This document shows, one piece after another, positions 1 through 14,870 of a stretch of DNA of 64,000 bases. A program made the position numbers and the translations under genes. The stretch spans positions 38,578 to 102,577 of the forward strand of contig VXCM01003511.1 of assembly GCA_014773175.1 (NCBI GenBank), given 5' to 3'. The notes under the pieces are model-generated. The model had not been told where the DNA came from. It worked only from the letters and a program-made list of their open reading frames with translations, and ran no database searches. The DNA comes from Lucifuga dentata (taxonomy: Eukaryota > Chordata > Actinopteri > Ophidiiformes > Bythitidae). Position 1 is the first letter of the stretch. Every line of letters starts with the position of its first letter.

Positions 1-1414
1 TTGACTCAGTCCTGAGCTCATATATATGTATACCCAATATCAACTCGCGGATCAAACTGAAATACAAAACCACTAACAGTATATACAGACATAAAAAAAA
101 AAAAAAATGATACTCTCAAACAGAAAAAACAACAACACTGCTTTAAGGGTGAAATTGAAGCCACCGAAGGGCATCACTTGCTGCATTTTGCATCCTCAAC
201 AAAATTCAATGCAAACCCTCAAAGGAGAGACACAATAAGGTTTCTGCAAAGTGTGTGTCAGGTCAGCAAAAGAAAGCAAATAACAGATAGAAGATGGTAT
301 CGACGAAGAAAACAGTAGAAATTTTTTGAAAAAGGGAAAAGGGTGGGGAACAGCAGAAGGCGATCCAATAGAAGGAAGTTGGGCAAAGTAGAAGCGTAGA
401 AGCATAGAGAGCTGATGAGAAAAGACCGATGGATGAAGGAAGGATCAGTCCGCAACAGACTTCAGGAGCGTTTGGAGTGCAGACGTACAGGCCCACAGCA
501 GTACACTATAAGGGAGGGTAGGAGTAGGGGGGCAGGGAAAGAACAGACGGAACATTTGAGATGGAAAGATAATGAACATTGGATTTAACAGGGATGACAA
601 TGAAAACGGCATCCAGAGAAAGACCTAGTTAAGAAAGAAAGTGAAACCAAGTGCAGTAGTCTGTTTGATATACAGTAATTTCCTTAACCTGGAACTGTGC
701 CTACAAACTCTCTGGAGTCAAGTATTCCAATATTCCACTATTCCAGTCAAGTACACTCCAATATGATATAACACATCTACTGTATATAATATTCGCACAA
801 AGCCCCTTGAATATATTATCTGTTCAATTCATAAAGACTTTACAATTCACTATCACAACTTTGAATCAAGTGAATTGTTTGTGTTCCCATGGAAGAATCA
901 TCACCATATTTTCCACATGCATTGCATACATCACCATGTCTCTGATTCTGACTCACAAGAGGCTTTTATGTGGTTCCTATTTCTGAACAATCTCCTCCAT
1001 TATACTGCTTATTCAATATAAGCCCATGTACTGTATATATGCAACATAAAAGGCACTCAGTTTGATTGGTGTTGACCCCTGCCTTGAATTTTTGGACACG
1101 GTACAACCAAAAGGGCTTGACATTTATAGATATGAAGTACCTTGACCTCACATGGACCCATTTTGCTTAACAGCTCAGCTGCTTGATCGCTGATGGAGAC
1201 ATGGAAAGCATTTACAGAGACAGAACAGTATTCGCACAAACACACATGCATTCAAACAAGTTTGGCAGAAAATGATAGTTGAAAAAAATCTGAAAGAGAA
1301 ATCGTTAGAAACCCAGGACAGCAACATCTGGGAAAGAAAAGAAAGACCAGAGGTGAAGGAAAAAGAGGAGTCAGGAGAAGAAATGGAATTTTAGTCTGTC
1401 CATTTGGAACCTAC
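1..1414. other. Probable cobl intron; nothing recognised
   Basis: No exon, RNA gene or repeat I can name. Purine-rich stretches around 290-640. The open frames here are short and lack splice-flanked similarity to COBL. Confidence 0.5.
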
Positions 1415-3699
1415 ACTGGGGTGCTGCTTCCTCCACTTCCATGGGACTCTGTGTGAAGTTGTTTTCAGTGGGCTCAGTGGGGGAAGAGGACAGGGCTGGG
1501 CTGCGACGGGGTTTAGCTGGCGCTGGTCGCTCTGTAGTGCCTGGAAGAGAAAAACCATGCACGCAGGGCAAACACTGAAGGTCATGCTTGTAAAAACAGG
1601 ACATGACAACAAGCATCCTTCCTCCTATATAACCAGCTTGTCCTGCTGACAAGCATATGTAAATCTTTTATTAAGACTTGGTGATTTGACAGTTGAAGAC
1701 TGATAGTTAATGTATGAAGCAAGACTGTAATAAATGAAGTAAACAGTAAAGAGTTGAATAGATGAGATGGGATATATGCAGGTCTTGATACACAAGATGA
1801 AGCAAATGGAAAGTGACAAATAAGACACAATCAATATAGGGAACATACTGTGCTGCGAAGAGGAAAAAGTATAATAACAGTAAAACAGCACTGTTATAAT
1901 ACAGCTGGGTACATTTCTTTGAAAGGTTGCTTTTTGACTTGTGATGCATCAGTTTGCTGTATCTTAGTCAGCAGGTGCTATATACTCTGATACTGTATAC
2001 AACTTTATACTTCAGGAAGAGATTGAAGCAGCTTACAGTGCCGAGATGATAAACTACACCATCATAACCTTGACAGCTTTTGTAGCAGAGCACAGCACTA
2101 CACACCCACATGCACACAAAAGCACACAGGCATAAGAAGTGAAAGTCTATCCTCAAACCCTAAAAATGTCCCACACCCTAAAACTAATCTCTATCTCAGA
2201 AATAACCCAGAATTAACTAGGTCAATATGAGGACCAACAAAAATAACTCTTTGGGCATTTGTTTCTTACAAATATAGACACTGAGCTGCTGACACCTCAG
2301 GTGCTACAATAAATTATAAATAACCTTATCACGGGCTCAAAAGCAGCTGGGCTATATTAATTTTGACCACTAGAAGATATGCTGACTAGATTTAAAGAGG
2401 AACCACCAATTTTAATTTTACATGGATTCCTCTGTTACAAGATAAAGTTGCTATCAAAAGTGGTTATGTACAGTAAGCATGTGTGAATCTGGACAAACAT
2501 TTGAACATTTTACACACAGACACACACACAAACTTTATTGGTCCCTGTTATCTACCAAATTGAAGTTCTGTATGCAAATACCTAGAATTATGGAAAAATC
2601 AGGGAATTATGGAAAAATATTTACAATATTGGGTTATGGTTCCAAGTTGGGTTGATTTACATGTTTGCCTTACAGCGTCATGTGCATTACAAAGACATAT
2701 CTGTAAAGGACTTCTTTTAACAGCATAACAGCCGGCTAAAATTAGTAGTATAGGCAAATAGTTTTAAGAAAATTGTCCTTCTAGAAATTCTTATATGTAA
2801 TGCTGTGTGATTATTTTAAATCTAAGAGTTTGCTATTGCTCTGTCTCTATTTATCAAGAAATAGGAACCTTTATTATAAATCTCCCAACAGCAAAAGATG
2901 TGAATTTGCTCTTTCTATCTGAAACACACAAATGTTTATTTAAATGAAAGTTACATTACTGTGTACTTTTCTGTTCTTGTATATACAAGTACAAGGACAC
3001 CGCCCTGTACTATAGGGTGAGACTACAGCTGCCTAGCCTTTACATGCAGCCATTCACTGTCAAACATACATTGTATGTATAGTCATCAGGCTAGAGTCCC
3101 TGGATTTTAAAGATTGATAAGTTGTGTGAAGGACAGAACATTTAGGAAAAGAGCACATTTAAAATGACAAAAAAAAAAAAGAAATGGGGAGGAAAGAAAT
3201 AAAACACGAAGAATTAAAGCAAAAGATGGTAAGACAGTGATGCACTGTCAGCAAAGTGTCAGGAAAGAAGCAGAGAGCAGACTAGAAATTTAACAGTCAT
3301 TCTTCTAGCCCATCTAATGCACTAATCTTCTCATACTTCATCCTTTCTCTTGCTTTCACCTGCCTCTCCAGCATCCCCCTCTCGTTAAACCTCTCTGGTC
3401 ATCTTGTTTCTGTTGTGCTATCCTGTCATGCTGCTGCTAAAACCTTCCCATGCTCCTTACTCTGAACTTCATTCTGGTATTCTCACCTTTCTCATCCCTT
3501 TTCTAAGCTCTCTCATCCCTTCCCCTGAAAGACATGACACCCCTCTGCTGCAGACTCACTAGGGAGAAAGATCAGCTTAGACCAAGATCAATACAAGGCC
3601 ATCTGAAGTTCTAGTAGATTCTGTTTTAAATCTGTGGTGGATCTCTCTGCCTTTTTATTGGCCAGCTTTAAAGCTTTGCATGAATGGTTGCATGCATAT

Positions 3700-3749
<50 letters not shown>

Positions 3750-3856
3750 TTAATAAGTATGGGAGAAAGACAAGGAGTGTATTATGAAGTATGATGAAAA
3801 CCAGCTCCACTCGTTCTTGTATTTTAGTTATGGCAGTAAACAAACACACACTCACA

Positions 3857-3932
<76 letters not shown>

Positions 3933-6900
3933 ACTACATCATTTGTGACAGTTTAACTTTCAGATATTGTATATTGTGACAGCTCAGCTCTTCAGGGCAG
4001 ATACTCAGAGCTCAGCAGGTATGTCACCAACATGTCACCAGCAGGCAACATGGTTGGTGACTTTTGACTGGATGTCCTACTTCTTTAAGACACACACACA
4101 CAAAGTATTTATCACCACTGTCAAGAGTTCAGTGATGAACAGCCAAATTCAGTTCATTTGATGAACAGAAATGTTTTGTGTGCTGTGCTAGGAAGTCATG
4201 ATATGTCAGCTGTTATAAATCAAAATGCACCTCAGAGTTACTCGTACAAGACATTAAAAGAAAAAAATGCACTGAAGAGAATGATGTGTAGCATGATGAA
4301 TTGTGAGGAAAGAAAAAACAAAAAAGGAAAATCTCTTTAAAGTTTCATTGCCTATGATGTTGTAGCTGCTTTCTAATTATAAATATCCTTAGCTGTCAGT
4401 CAGGATTATACCAGTTGTTAATCAGCTCTTCAGGGTTATGGAAGTCTAACAGAGCTGGTGTTTTTATCTTTAATTTAGCAGGGAATGGTTTTGGGCCAAA
4501 GATGTTTGTCTTTTAAGAAATGGAAAAACTTTGTTAGATTACATGGTGAAATGTAGAGAATTACATTAATAAAGTTCCACCCATTATCAAATATAGCATG
4601 GCATTGAAGTAGAAATGTCTAAACAATGCATCTGCTCTTGTAGCACAAACAGCACATGCTGTACGGAATGGATGACATGTACCCATATAGCTCCAAACCC
4701 ATGAGATTCATGTGAAATTTAAGTGTAATTCAATGACCTTGATTTACGTTTTAAAGGCCTGTTGGGAATTTGAGATGTACTGTGAGAATAGAATGTAATG
4801 TTGTTATTTGACCATGTTTAATTGTATTTTATATTGAAAACATGATGGAAATCTATAAATATAACAAATAACTTTACTTTATCTTTTCAGAATATTGATA
4901 TTTACCAATTGCACTTTGTCTGTTATTCTCAACCTCCTCCAGCTTCAGGTTAAGGGCCGACTCTGTTTCAGACTTTGAGCTGCTGATCGATGCCGCCTGT
5001 TGATCTGTTTTTTCAGCCATCCTGCTGGCTTGCTCTGATTGCTCCAATCTGGCGCTGGGGGTGGAGCTTGTCATTACGAGCTGGGCCTCTGTAGGTGCTG
5101 ATGCACCCACTGTGCTGTTGCTGGTGGTGCTGCTTTGAAAACTGGCTTGGTCTGGGTCAGCGCCTGAGTCATTGAGGTTGTGGCTGAATTCAGAGCTGGA
5201 ATCCTGGACAGCCAGGCTATCGACTGTGGTGCTACTTGAGGAAGGTGAGCTGGAGAGCAGGGTGGCAGTGCACACAGGTGTGGGTTGTACTGTTGTTTTG
5301 CCGGAGGCTAGGTTTGTTTTTTGTGTTACCACAGTGGAAGAAGAGACTGTGATGGACTGCACTGCCTTGGTACGAAGGGCTGGGGTGGGTGTATCAATAG
5401 CATGGCTATCAGAGGTAGGAGCAGCAGATGTTGAAGCATCATCAGGGCCTAGGGTGATGGAAAGTGGGGTAGGAGGAGGGGCTGGAGCCTTCTTTTTCCT
5501 CTGGCTTTCTGAACCAAGGCCCATCTGATAGAAAATAAGTGAAAGAAAAGAAGAGAGACAGTAGAACATTAATTTAACCGAGCACCTTGTGTTCGTGTGT
5601 CTGTGTGTGTGGTCTAACCATAAATCAGCCTGTAAATTCAGCCTGCCAGGACTGAAGTAGGGTGAACTACTAAGTAATTAAATCAAGTGGAGTTCTGGCA
5701 GGAATCTGACTCTTCAAATCCATCAGAGTGCCAACATTCTTCTTCAATTATTCAAAGCAAAACATATCATATCTGGCAGTGATACAGTTAATTTGATGCA
5801 GTGGTATCTGATACACCATATTGATATTAGTATTACAACAGTATTTCTCCTAAGTATTTAAAGGAACATCACACATTAATCAAACCTAATGCTGTCTGGC
5901 TGAATTACTAAGTACTGATCACTTAAGCCGCTTTGGCTGAATCTCAGCCAAAGCTCAGCCATTAGCAAAATGATGCAATTGGTTTAAAGACTGTAACGTG
6001 TGTGTGCAAAAGCACGCTAACTAAAGCATTCAGGAACTTGCATTTTCATATCTTTCCACACTCTCCTACAATTATTGTCAGTCCAGTTAAAAACCTTAAT
6101 TGTCATGCTATATTTTAACTTACTGACAAAGAGTAGTCCAAAATGTACAAGTTGATATCATTAATATTGTTTTATGGTTATAGTCTCTGTGAAGGAAAAA
6201 GAAATAAGAAATGTATACTGGCTGGGAAGAGTTTGTTGTTAAATTGAGGTTTACAGAAGGGCAAGAGGAAAATAGGCCAGCAGGTTAAAAAAAGACAGAG
6301 TATGAGAGCAAGTAAGAAGTACAGAAAGACAGATGAGAGTGCAACAGAATGAAGGAAAATAGCTGTAGGCGTATGGCTGATGGGTTAATACCATGAATCA
6401 TCACAAACTAATGATTGCGAAATTATCTGTATTAAACCTCGGGTGATAAAAGCATTAAACCCTGGCCTTCTATTGATCTCAGCTTTCTGTGAATTTTGTT
6501 TTCTAAGAATCTTTAATTGCCATGGGCAAGTTTCAACAGAATAGCCGTCCCTATTTCTGAGGAATCTCCATTGCTACAGCTGCTTTCAACTTTTCCTTAC
6601 ACTGAACTCAGCAAAGAACAAGCCTGGAACTGCATGTGCATCATAGAGCAGGACAAGAAAGAGAGATCAGGCCACCTTGCCTCTCAGGAGAACTGGTTTC
6701 ACCCATGTGAACTCGGTGAACTCACTGCATGGCATGCTGTGGAAATCCAAATGGCCCCCCAACTGGTTGTCTTTCTCTTCCCTGGTCTCCCACTTCTCTC
6801 CCTCTCNTGGAAATCCAAATGGCCCCCCAACTGGTTGTCTTTCTCTTCCCTGGTCTCCCACTTCTCTCCCTCTCTGGCATTCATACATACATGAATACAG

Positions 6901-9900
6901 ACATACCAGTGGATGTGGGCCAAAGTTGAAGCTGAAATGGATGACTGACTTGCCTNACATGAATACAGACATACCAGTGGATGTGGGCCAAAGTTGAAGC
7001 TGAAATGGATGACTGACTTGCCTACGAAGATGTGTGTATGTGTGTGTGTGGATGTATATGTGTTGTGTGTGTGTTTGTGGATATATGTGTTCCCTGCAGA
7101 GTGAAACACAAGACTGCAGCCAAGCTCTGCTATGAAAGGAAGACAGCAGTGGCCTCAACACACACGCATATGCATGCACGCACACACACACGTTTCTGTA
7201 GCTTACAGACACTTACCCATCCACACAAGTGTAGACACAGAAGAAGGAACAGTATATCTTATATCTTAGGCTAAGCTAGAGTGTATGGATTAGGGGGTTG
7301 TTAAGGGTTGCAGGGTTAAGTGTGTGTTGCGCTCATGGGCTTAGTGGCGCCATGACTGGGAACACAGCATGTACTTAAGATGGTTAGAGACTGAAGCCAA
7401 GACTCAAGACTCTGTACTATATCATATTCAAGGTCACATTATACATTAAGTTATGCTGAACAATGATAACATATGCACTGTATTTTTGTGTTTGTTTAAC
7501 TGATTTTGCAGTAAACATTTACAAAAGATTTTTAGCTTATACTGTAGACTGACAAAAAGCTGCATATCACAGGTCAAGCTGAAAATTTCAGTAGAAAAAC
7601 TGTGATTTTCATATTTTTTCCAAAGCTTGTTTGCTGAATGACATCAAGTGTCAAGCTGCAACCACAAGAAAAAGTCCAAAACCAAAGGACAGAGAACAGC
7701 CAAAAGCATACAGTGGATTCACAAGTTGTGACATTCTAAGTACAGTCAGGTCATGTTACAACAAGTCACAAGCAGAAACTGTCAAATCAAATCAATGACA
7801 AGGTGTGCGTGACAAGTTCAGTACAGATCAACTGCAGAGAAAGCAAGAGAGGGTGTATGACAAAAGCAAAACATGTGAATATATGGAGATGCTAATCTTA
7901 TTACACCTGCAAGACCTGACTTTTGCTAAGCCATTCCATGAATAAACCTTTTGATGTATTTAAAATCAACAGAAGAAGAAGGGACAGTGCACAGTTGACA
8001 TTGTCTAACTTAAACTGTTCTTACACGCTTCAAAAAACATAATCAGCAAGTAACCAGAAGTCTATCTATTTCCTATACAGTTAACTGATCAAGGATATGT
8101 GGACATCAAACAAGCTTTTTGTTATCTGCCATGAGATTACCACACATTATTGTTTCCATAGCAGTGTCATTTTATCAAAGAATATATTTGGCTAACAAAT
8201 GCAAAACAGAGAACTTGATTATAAATATATATATATACAGTATCTTACTCAAAGCTTTCCTGTACTTTGCAGCATTTTCTTTACTGAGAATAAATACCTT
8301 ATAAATGATGCTTGGACTAGAGAATGGATGCACCTGTCCATGGGGCAGATGTTTGGTAAAATGTTTGGTACAATGTTTTGGTCTATTTTCAATTATTGTG
8401 AAGTACAGTACTTTGTACATACTGTATATCTATATACTGTATATCTATATATATTCTCCCATATCACAAATTAAAACCATGAGGAACACTGAAGTATTTC
8501 TGAACTCTCTCTATATATTCAGTTTTGTATGGGCTCGAGATAAAGACCAATTAAGGACATAGGTACGTTATATTTTAAGCATAACGTGCCTCTACACAAA
8601 ACCTCATAGAAAGCCATGCCATGCCAGTCCAGTGTGTCCATTAAATTTTCCACTTGGGCTTGACAGGGCCCCATGTTGGAGCATGTTGATCAGATAGGGC
8701 CACCCATGGAGGCTTTGACCTGGTGGCATGACCATTCATCAGTTGTGTTGAAGGACTCTTGATGGGTGAGGGGCTTTGTAACAGGGCAACATTACAGTGC
8801 TAATGTGGAATGTGTGTGAATGTGTGTGTGTGTGCGCGCGCGTGTGTGTGTATGAGGGTTACAGTGTGTGTGTGTGTGTGTTGGAGTATGTCTGTGTGTA
8901 CTTCATATTATTGTTACCTCTTTCACACATTTACATTTGCACACACATACATGAATAAATGCTGACTGAACTGTCTCATCACTGCAGGGGGCGCAGAGGT
9001 AAAAAACATCTTAACAGTAGGTTGGAAGACAGTTAGCGTGTGTTGGCATTATTGTGTGTATTACAATGAACTTGTATGAGTGTATGTAAGATGAAACCTT
9101 TTTTATGTGATAAGTCCTAACAGTATGTGTGTGAGGGGATGCAGAAGACACTGGCTAAAGACTTAAGGACAAAAGCAGAAAGAGACAAATGCTGACCTCC
9201 TTCCATTGTCTTTTACTTGTCCTACTAACCCACTCTTTAAGAGATCAAATGTTTTCTTCACCTTTTACCTACATTTACAGTAATAGTTGTGGATGCAGTG
9301 GGTTAAGGGGTAATGTGTCGGTGGGGGGGGNNNNNNNNNNNNNNNNNNNNNNNNNNNNNNNNNNNNNNNNNNNNNNNNNNNNNNNNNNNNNNNNNNNNNN
9401 NNNNNNNNNNNNNNNNNNNNNNNNNNNNNNNNNNNNNNNNNNNNNNNNNNNNNNNNNNNNNNNNNNNNNNNNNNNNNNNNNNNNNNNNNNNNNNNNNNNN
9501 NNNNNNNNNNNNNAAAAAAAAAAAAAGGACATGCTCGTTTGGATTCAGATCTAGGGAATTTGAAGGTCAGGTCACCACCCTGAACTCTTTGTCATGTTCC
9601 TCAAACCATTCCTGAACAGCTGGTCCAGTGTAGGTGGACAGAGGTCAGCATAGGCACTCAGACTGGTCTGCAGCTACGCAGCCCCATACGCAGCAAGCTG
9701 CCATGCACCATGTGTTATGACACCTGTCTATCGTAACCAGAATCTTTTCAGCTATTTGTGCTACAGTAGCTCTTCTGTGGGATCAGAACAGACAGGCTAG
9801 CCTTCGCTCCCCATGCACATAAATGAGCCTTGGGCACCCATGACCCTGTCACAGGTTCACTGGTTGTCCTTCCTTGAACCACTTTTGGTAGGTACTGACC

Positions 9901-10284
9901 ACTGCATACTGGAAACACCCCACAAGACCTGCCATTTTGGAGATGCTCTGACCTAGTCGTCTAGCCATCACAAGTTGGCCTTTGTCAAAGTCGCTCAGAT
10001 CCTTACGCTTGCCCATTTTTCCTGCTTCCAACACATCAACTTCAAGAAGTGACTGTTGACTGGCTAACTAATATATCCCACCGCTTGACAGTTGCCATTG
10101 TAACCAGATGATCCATGTTATTCACTTGACCTGTCAGTAGTTTTAATGTTGTGGCTGATCAGTGTATAAACTGTTTACGTTCCAGTGGATCATGTTAATG
10201 ATTAGCTTAAAAATGTAATGTCTAAAAATGCAATATGCTTTGATATGTCTGATTATGTTTGCTATACATCCACAGACGTATAGA

Positions 10285-10325
<41 letters not shown>

Positions 10326-13300
10326 CCCTTCTTCCACACACGTACATGCACACGCACACCCACACCCATATCCACACCCAAATACTGTACAGTTTGAGAC
10401 CAACACAAACATGCTACATTCGCCTCAAATGTTAAAAAGTATGTCCCGTCTGTCCTGGCTGGTTTCATACACAAGATGTTTTGACAGCTTCAAGTGCAAA
10501 TAGAGCCCATCCTGCAGAGGCAGAATGGTGCTGAGCTGTATACCCCCATTCCTGGCCCCTAACTTGCACTCTCACAATCTTCAAGGTCACTGAATAACAA
10601 TAAGGCTAGAGCGTCTTTCCGTACTTCAGTCATTGCAACCACAAGTCCAGTCAGACATACAGCAAAGCAAAATTCTAATTGCTCGACATTTGACATCAGC
10701 AAAATTCAATCAAATTTCAACCACTATTTCTGCTGTCTAAGAAGGTAAACAATAGCACAGCAAATAAAACACACCTATAAGATTTGTTCTTTTCAGGTAT
10801 TTTTGTTTTTGTTGTTGATTGTTTTATATAATTCTCAACTACATTCTGAAAGAGGGATGTAATATACTTTTGCCCACTGCAATCAGAGCACCTGATGTCT
10901 CAACTGTAGCTCAAATGAACAAAACACAGCAGCTTAGCAGGGAGGATGAGGATAAGAAATGAAGTGAGGAAGGGCTGTCTGTTTGTTTTGGCAGCAGTAG
11001 CCTCCTCCTTTCTTTTTTCCAAACTGATTCAGGACACAATGTTTTGTTCTTTCGGAAAAGGTAGAGAGAGAGGTAGACGTGACAAATGGAGAAAAATCCT
11101 TTTCCATATTCTTCCAAGCCTCCGTCTTCTCACAGATTCTGATATGACCAAGGCTGAGGGCAGAAAACCACAAATAAAAGAATAATGCCAACAACAGACA
11201 GCTGACAGTCTTTGTTTGAGTTGTTTAGTAGAGGGCGTATTCATCGGAGGAAGCTGTGACAAGTCAAAAAGTGGTGTAAAAGCAAAACAGAGAAATATAA
11301 GGGAAAGAAAGAAAGAAAGAAAGAAAGAACATCTGATGTCTGATAGGGTCATTACAGCACTAAATACGGATCCAGTAGGGACTTGTGTTTGGTCTGGCTG
11401 CGTGAGCCACCACTGTACATTAGAGCAGATTAAAGCTAGCTAATGTTGTAGACAATTATTGGACTGATGGATGGCTGTGAAAAACAAGCCTCCCTCTGCT
11501 GCCAACTCTCTTTTTTCACAAAGTGACAGATCATCAGAAAGAGAAACACAGCCAGCTCAATCAATCACGTACTCATGCAGATGCAGGCAGGAATGCAGCA
11601 TGCACAAAAACTAAACCTGCAACACAGAAAATGGTGTACACAGGTTTTTGACAGAAAGCCTAAAGTGCTATATTGCTTAACGCCTGCATAGTGTACATAC
11701 ATCTGCAGGTGCACATGGATTCTCCAGAGACAGCCCTCCAAGACACAACAAAATGCAATTAAACCCAACATAAAATGCTAAAAACTACACTTGAGTCACT
11801 CTTCAGTCTTCAGATCTGATCAGCTGTTACAAAACATGATCAGAGGTGTCCTGGACAATTCTTGATTTGCATTTCCCTTGAGAAATCTAACCACTTATAC
11901 CCTTAAAACAGTGTTTCTGCAACTGTGGTTCATTTGTTCTCTTTCAATTGTGAGGTTGTCATCAAATATTAATTCCTTTCATTGTGCTTCACTTGCATCT
12001 TCCCATCAAACAGGTTCGAAACATTATCATTATTGGCTTTCTGCAAACATCTTTCTGCCCTTCCTGAATCTAACATAGAGCAAGGATTTAGCGGAATAAA
12101 AGAAAGTGTGCAGTGTAAAACAAGAAATGCAAGATACTGGATGATTCTTGATTGGTTACAATGTAAGCCTATGTAAATATATCCCCAACATACTTGTAAT
12201 CCTACCAGTCTTCTCATTTCTGGGTTAACTAAATATTTGTCAGTCCAGTGAGATATTTAATTATTGGTCTACTGAGCAACAGGCAGAATAAATTCACTTT
12301 GCCTTTTATTGATGGGTTCTTGAGTCGCCAAGAGAAATCTGTTTTACATGAAATCTGACACAAGAAAACAGTTGAAAGTTTAAAAATATGAGTGAATCAC
12401 AGCAGTAACGAAAACAAAAAGGCTACACCTAAGGCTAAAATGCTTTTCAGGACATGTTAGGACATAGGGAAACTTTTCATTGACTAGCAGACAATCTGCT
12501 TACTGCTGCTGCTATCGCTCCGTCACCCTTTGCTGTCTAATGCCCCGTGTCCTAAGGTGAACTTTTACCCTGTCCTCTTTCTGTAAGGTGAAGTTGGTGC
12601 TAAGAGCATGCCAACCAGATTTCATGCTGTACTGCCTTTTTGGAAATATGACATCACAGCTTATACATTGTTAATGTTGCACAAACAAAAATACACACGG
12701 TCTACATACAAAATACACAAGTCTTGTAAGCCCCAATGCCACAGTGCTTTGACTTTCTATTTTTCTGATCCCCTTCACTTCTCTGCTCTCACTCTCCCTT
12801 TTACTCTCTCTCTCTCTCACACACTCACACACACACACACACACACACACACGGTGCACCTTCAGTTACAGAGCAGTGAAGCAGAATGTGCAGAATTTCT
12901 TTCCTTTATCATGAGAGGCAATGCAGTCATGGCTTCCCTTCCAAACCACAATAACAGATTGCCTATCAAGAAAAAAAATGGTTTGTGCTTCTCTGAACTC
13001 AATGTTCCAAAACATAATTTAATTTTGGACTGCCCTCATAAAGACAGACATTGAGGTTTTTCATTCTTAGGCTGAAGGAACAAAACTGCAAAACTCTGGA
13101 TCCAGCTTGTGAAAATATCAATCGTATTTTCCAATATTGGCTAAAATGTCTCAGTGGTATTCCTGGAAGGGCATCTCATCTGTTTTTAGTGCCCTTCTGT
13201 GTTCTAGCAACCTGGCCAAATTAGAAAGATTCAAAATCTATTTTCATTAAATGAAGAGGTCAGTATCCTTCTGGTTTGTCAGTGATTATTGTTAAAGATG

Positions 13301-14837
13301 CTAAAGCTGCAGGTAAGAATAACCTGACTTTTTCTGTCCTTATAAAGTATTAATCTGATCTACAAATTAATCATATAGTTGTTGCACCAGTACTTCAGTT
13401 TTAAGCTATGTTATTGTGAGCAAGTCAGAAGTGATCTTTTACTTAATTAGTTGTTCTGCTGTCTGTACTACAGCTTTACAGTCTTGTCAAACACATTTTA
13501 GTAACTTGATTTTCACAAGCCTTGGTATTAAAGACAATACAGTAAGCACACTGAACATGAATTAAACTTGAATTCCCAAGATTTGCAAACAGTACCAATA
13601 AATGCAAAGGTCATAGCTGCTGTGCACTGATATATGTATTCTTTAACTGGTGATTTTTGTTAGAGAGGAAAGCATATGTGTGATATGAGGCAAGTATATG
13701 ATGATAAAGAAGAAATTTTAAATAACTGCCTGCTAAATTATCAACTAGGTTACCCGAACATGTGGTCATAAAGTTTTCCAAAATTACCACTTACTTCATG
13801 TATCGTTACTGTATGTATACAGGGTCTCTGATCCTCAGAACTTGATGTTAATCTCATTACTGAATACTTTTACTACTATATAAATTAACCACCTTCAGAT
13901 CTTTGCCTCCCTAAAAGGTATTTCGAGCATTCAGTTTCATTATAACAATCTCATCATTCTTATAGCCTGTGTTATGATGTCAACATCCATTACCGCACCT
14001 TGGAAGTCACAATTAGCAGACCATTTAAGCCTGTTGAGAGCAGAGGGAGATCCATAATGAGGACAGTCATCAATGAAAGCTGTCCTCAGATGACCTGCTA
14101 TCATGTTTCTGTAATTGTCCTATTTCTCAAACATACAAAACACACATGTACACTCATATACAGATACAGACAATACGTACACAAGGTGTGGTAGGCTGTA
14201 ACACAAACCAACATGCTGCAGCACTGGCCAAGTATCTGTGGTGCTTTTTAGAACATGACGAGGTGCAAGTCAGCAAAATTCAAAACATGATTGGCATATT
14301 TGATGATGGGTTATGTGTGTTCTCTGAGGCAAACTGGCAAACTTCCAACCCATCCATTGTGGAGTAGACCTGTTTTTAAACTATTACATGTTGTATTTCA
14401 ATAAGTGAAAGGTATTGCATGACTTGCATGACACCTGTTTTCAGAGGCATGATTTTTTTTTTTTTTTTNTTTTTTTTTTTTTTTGTCCTTCCTGAGGTGT
14501 GATAATGTGTGGCAAAATTTACAAGTGTGGAGTGATACTGCCTACATGCCAATGCAAACGTTCAACTTGGCTTCTGCTACTGATCTGATTTGATTTGACA
14601 AGTTTACTTGTTCTAAAGATCCAAGTCATGCAGAGCTCCTTAAGTCAACGGCCCTGACAAAGTGTCCTAATAAGACCTAGATGCTGTGACATACTTTGCT
14701 GTTACGTCTAAATCCTGTTAAATCACATATAGGGCTGGGCGATATGGCCTAAAAATAAAATCTCAATTATTTTCACACTTACGGACGATTCTCGATTTTA
14801 ACCTCAATTTTTCTTGTTTTTCTCCAAACTACTGTAA

Positions 14838-14870
<33 letters not shown>

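Larger units (their letters stand above)
6388..10953 (+). repeat. Direct duplication in cobl intron, copy 1
   Basis: From ACCATGAATCATCACAAAC to AGCAGGGAGGATGAGG this segment matches 16294-20554 in the same order and orientation. Long runs are almost identical and mismatches are only a few per hundred bases by eye. Copy-specific differences: a 183-base N gap (9331-9513), a Tc1-like relic (to about 10169) and two single-N local duplications (N at 6807 and 6956). It holds no coding exon. Both copies lie in the intron between cobl exons 8 and 9. Confidence 0.93.

Noticed and set aside
3655..3979. Open frames made of Cys-Val, His-Thr or Leu-Ser runs (also near 10143, 31499, 36122, 38267, 44528, 44921)
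   Set aside because: Translated microsatellites without domains, start context or splice signals.
5172..5528. 118-codon plus-strand open frame
   Set aside because: It is antisense to cobl exon 9, which has splice sites and KRAP-type sequence on the minus strand.
6517..7212. Overlapping long open frames containing X on both strands
   Set aside because: They span single-N assembly duplications in duplicated intron DNA; the frames differ in copy 2 (16439-17060) and match no family.
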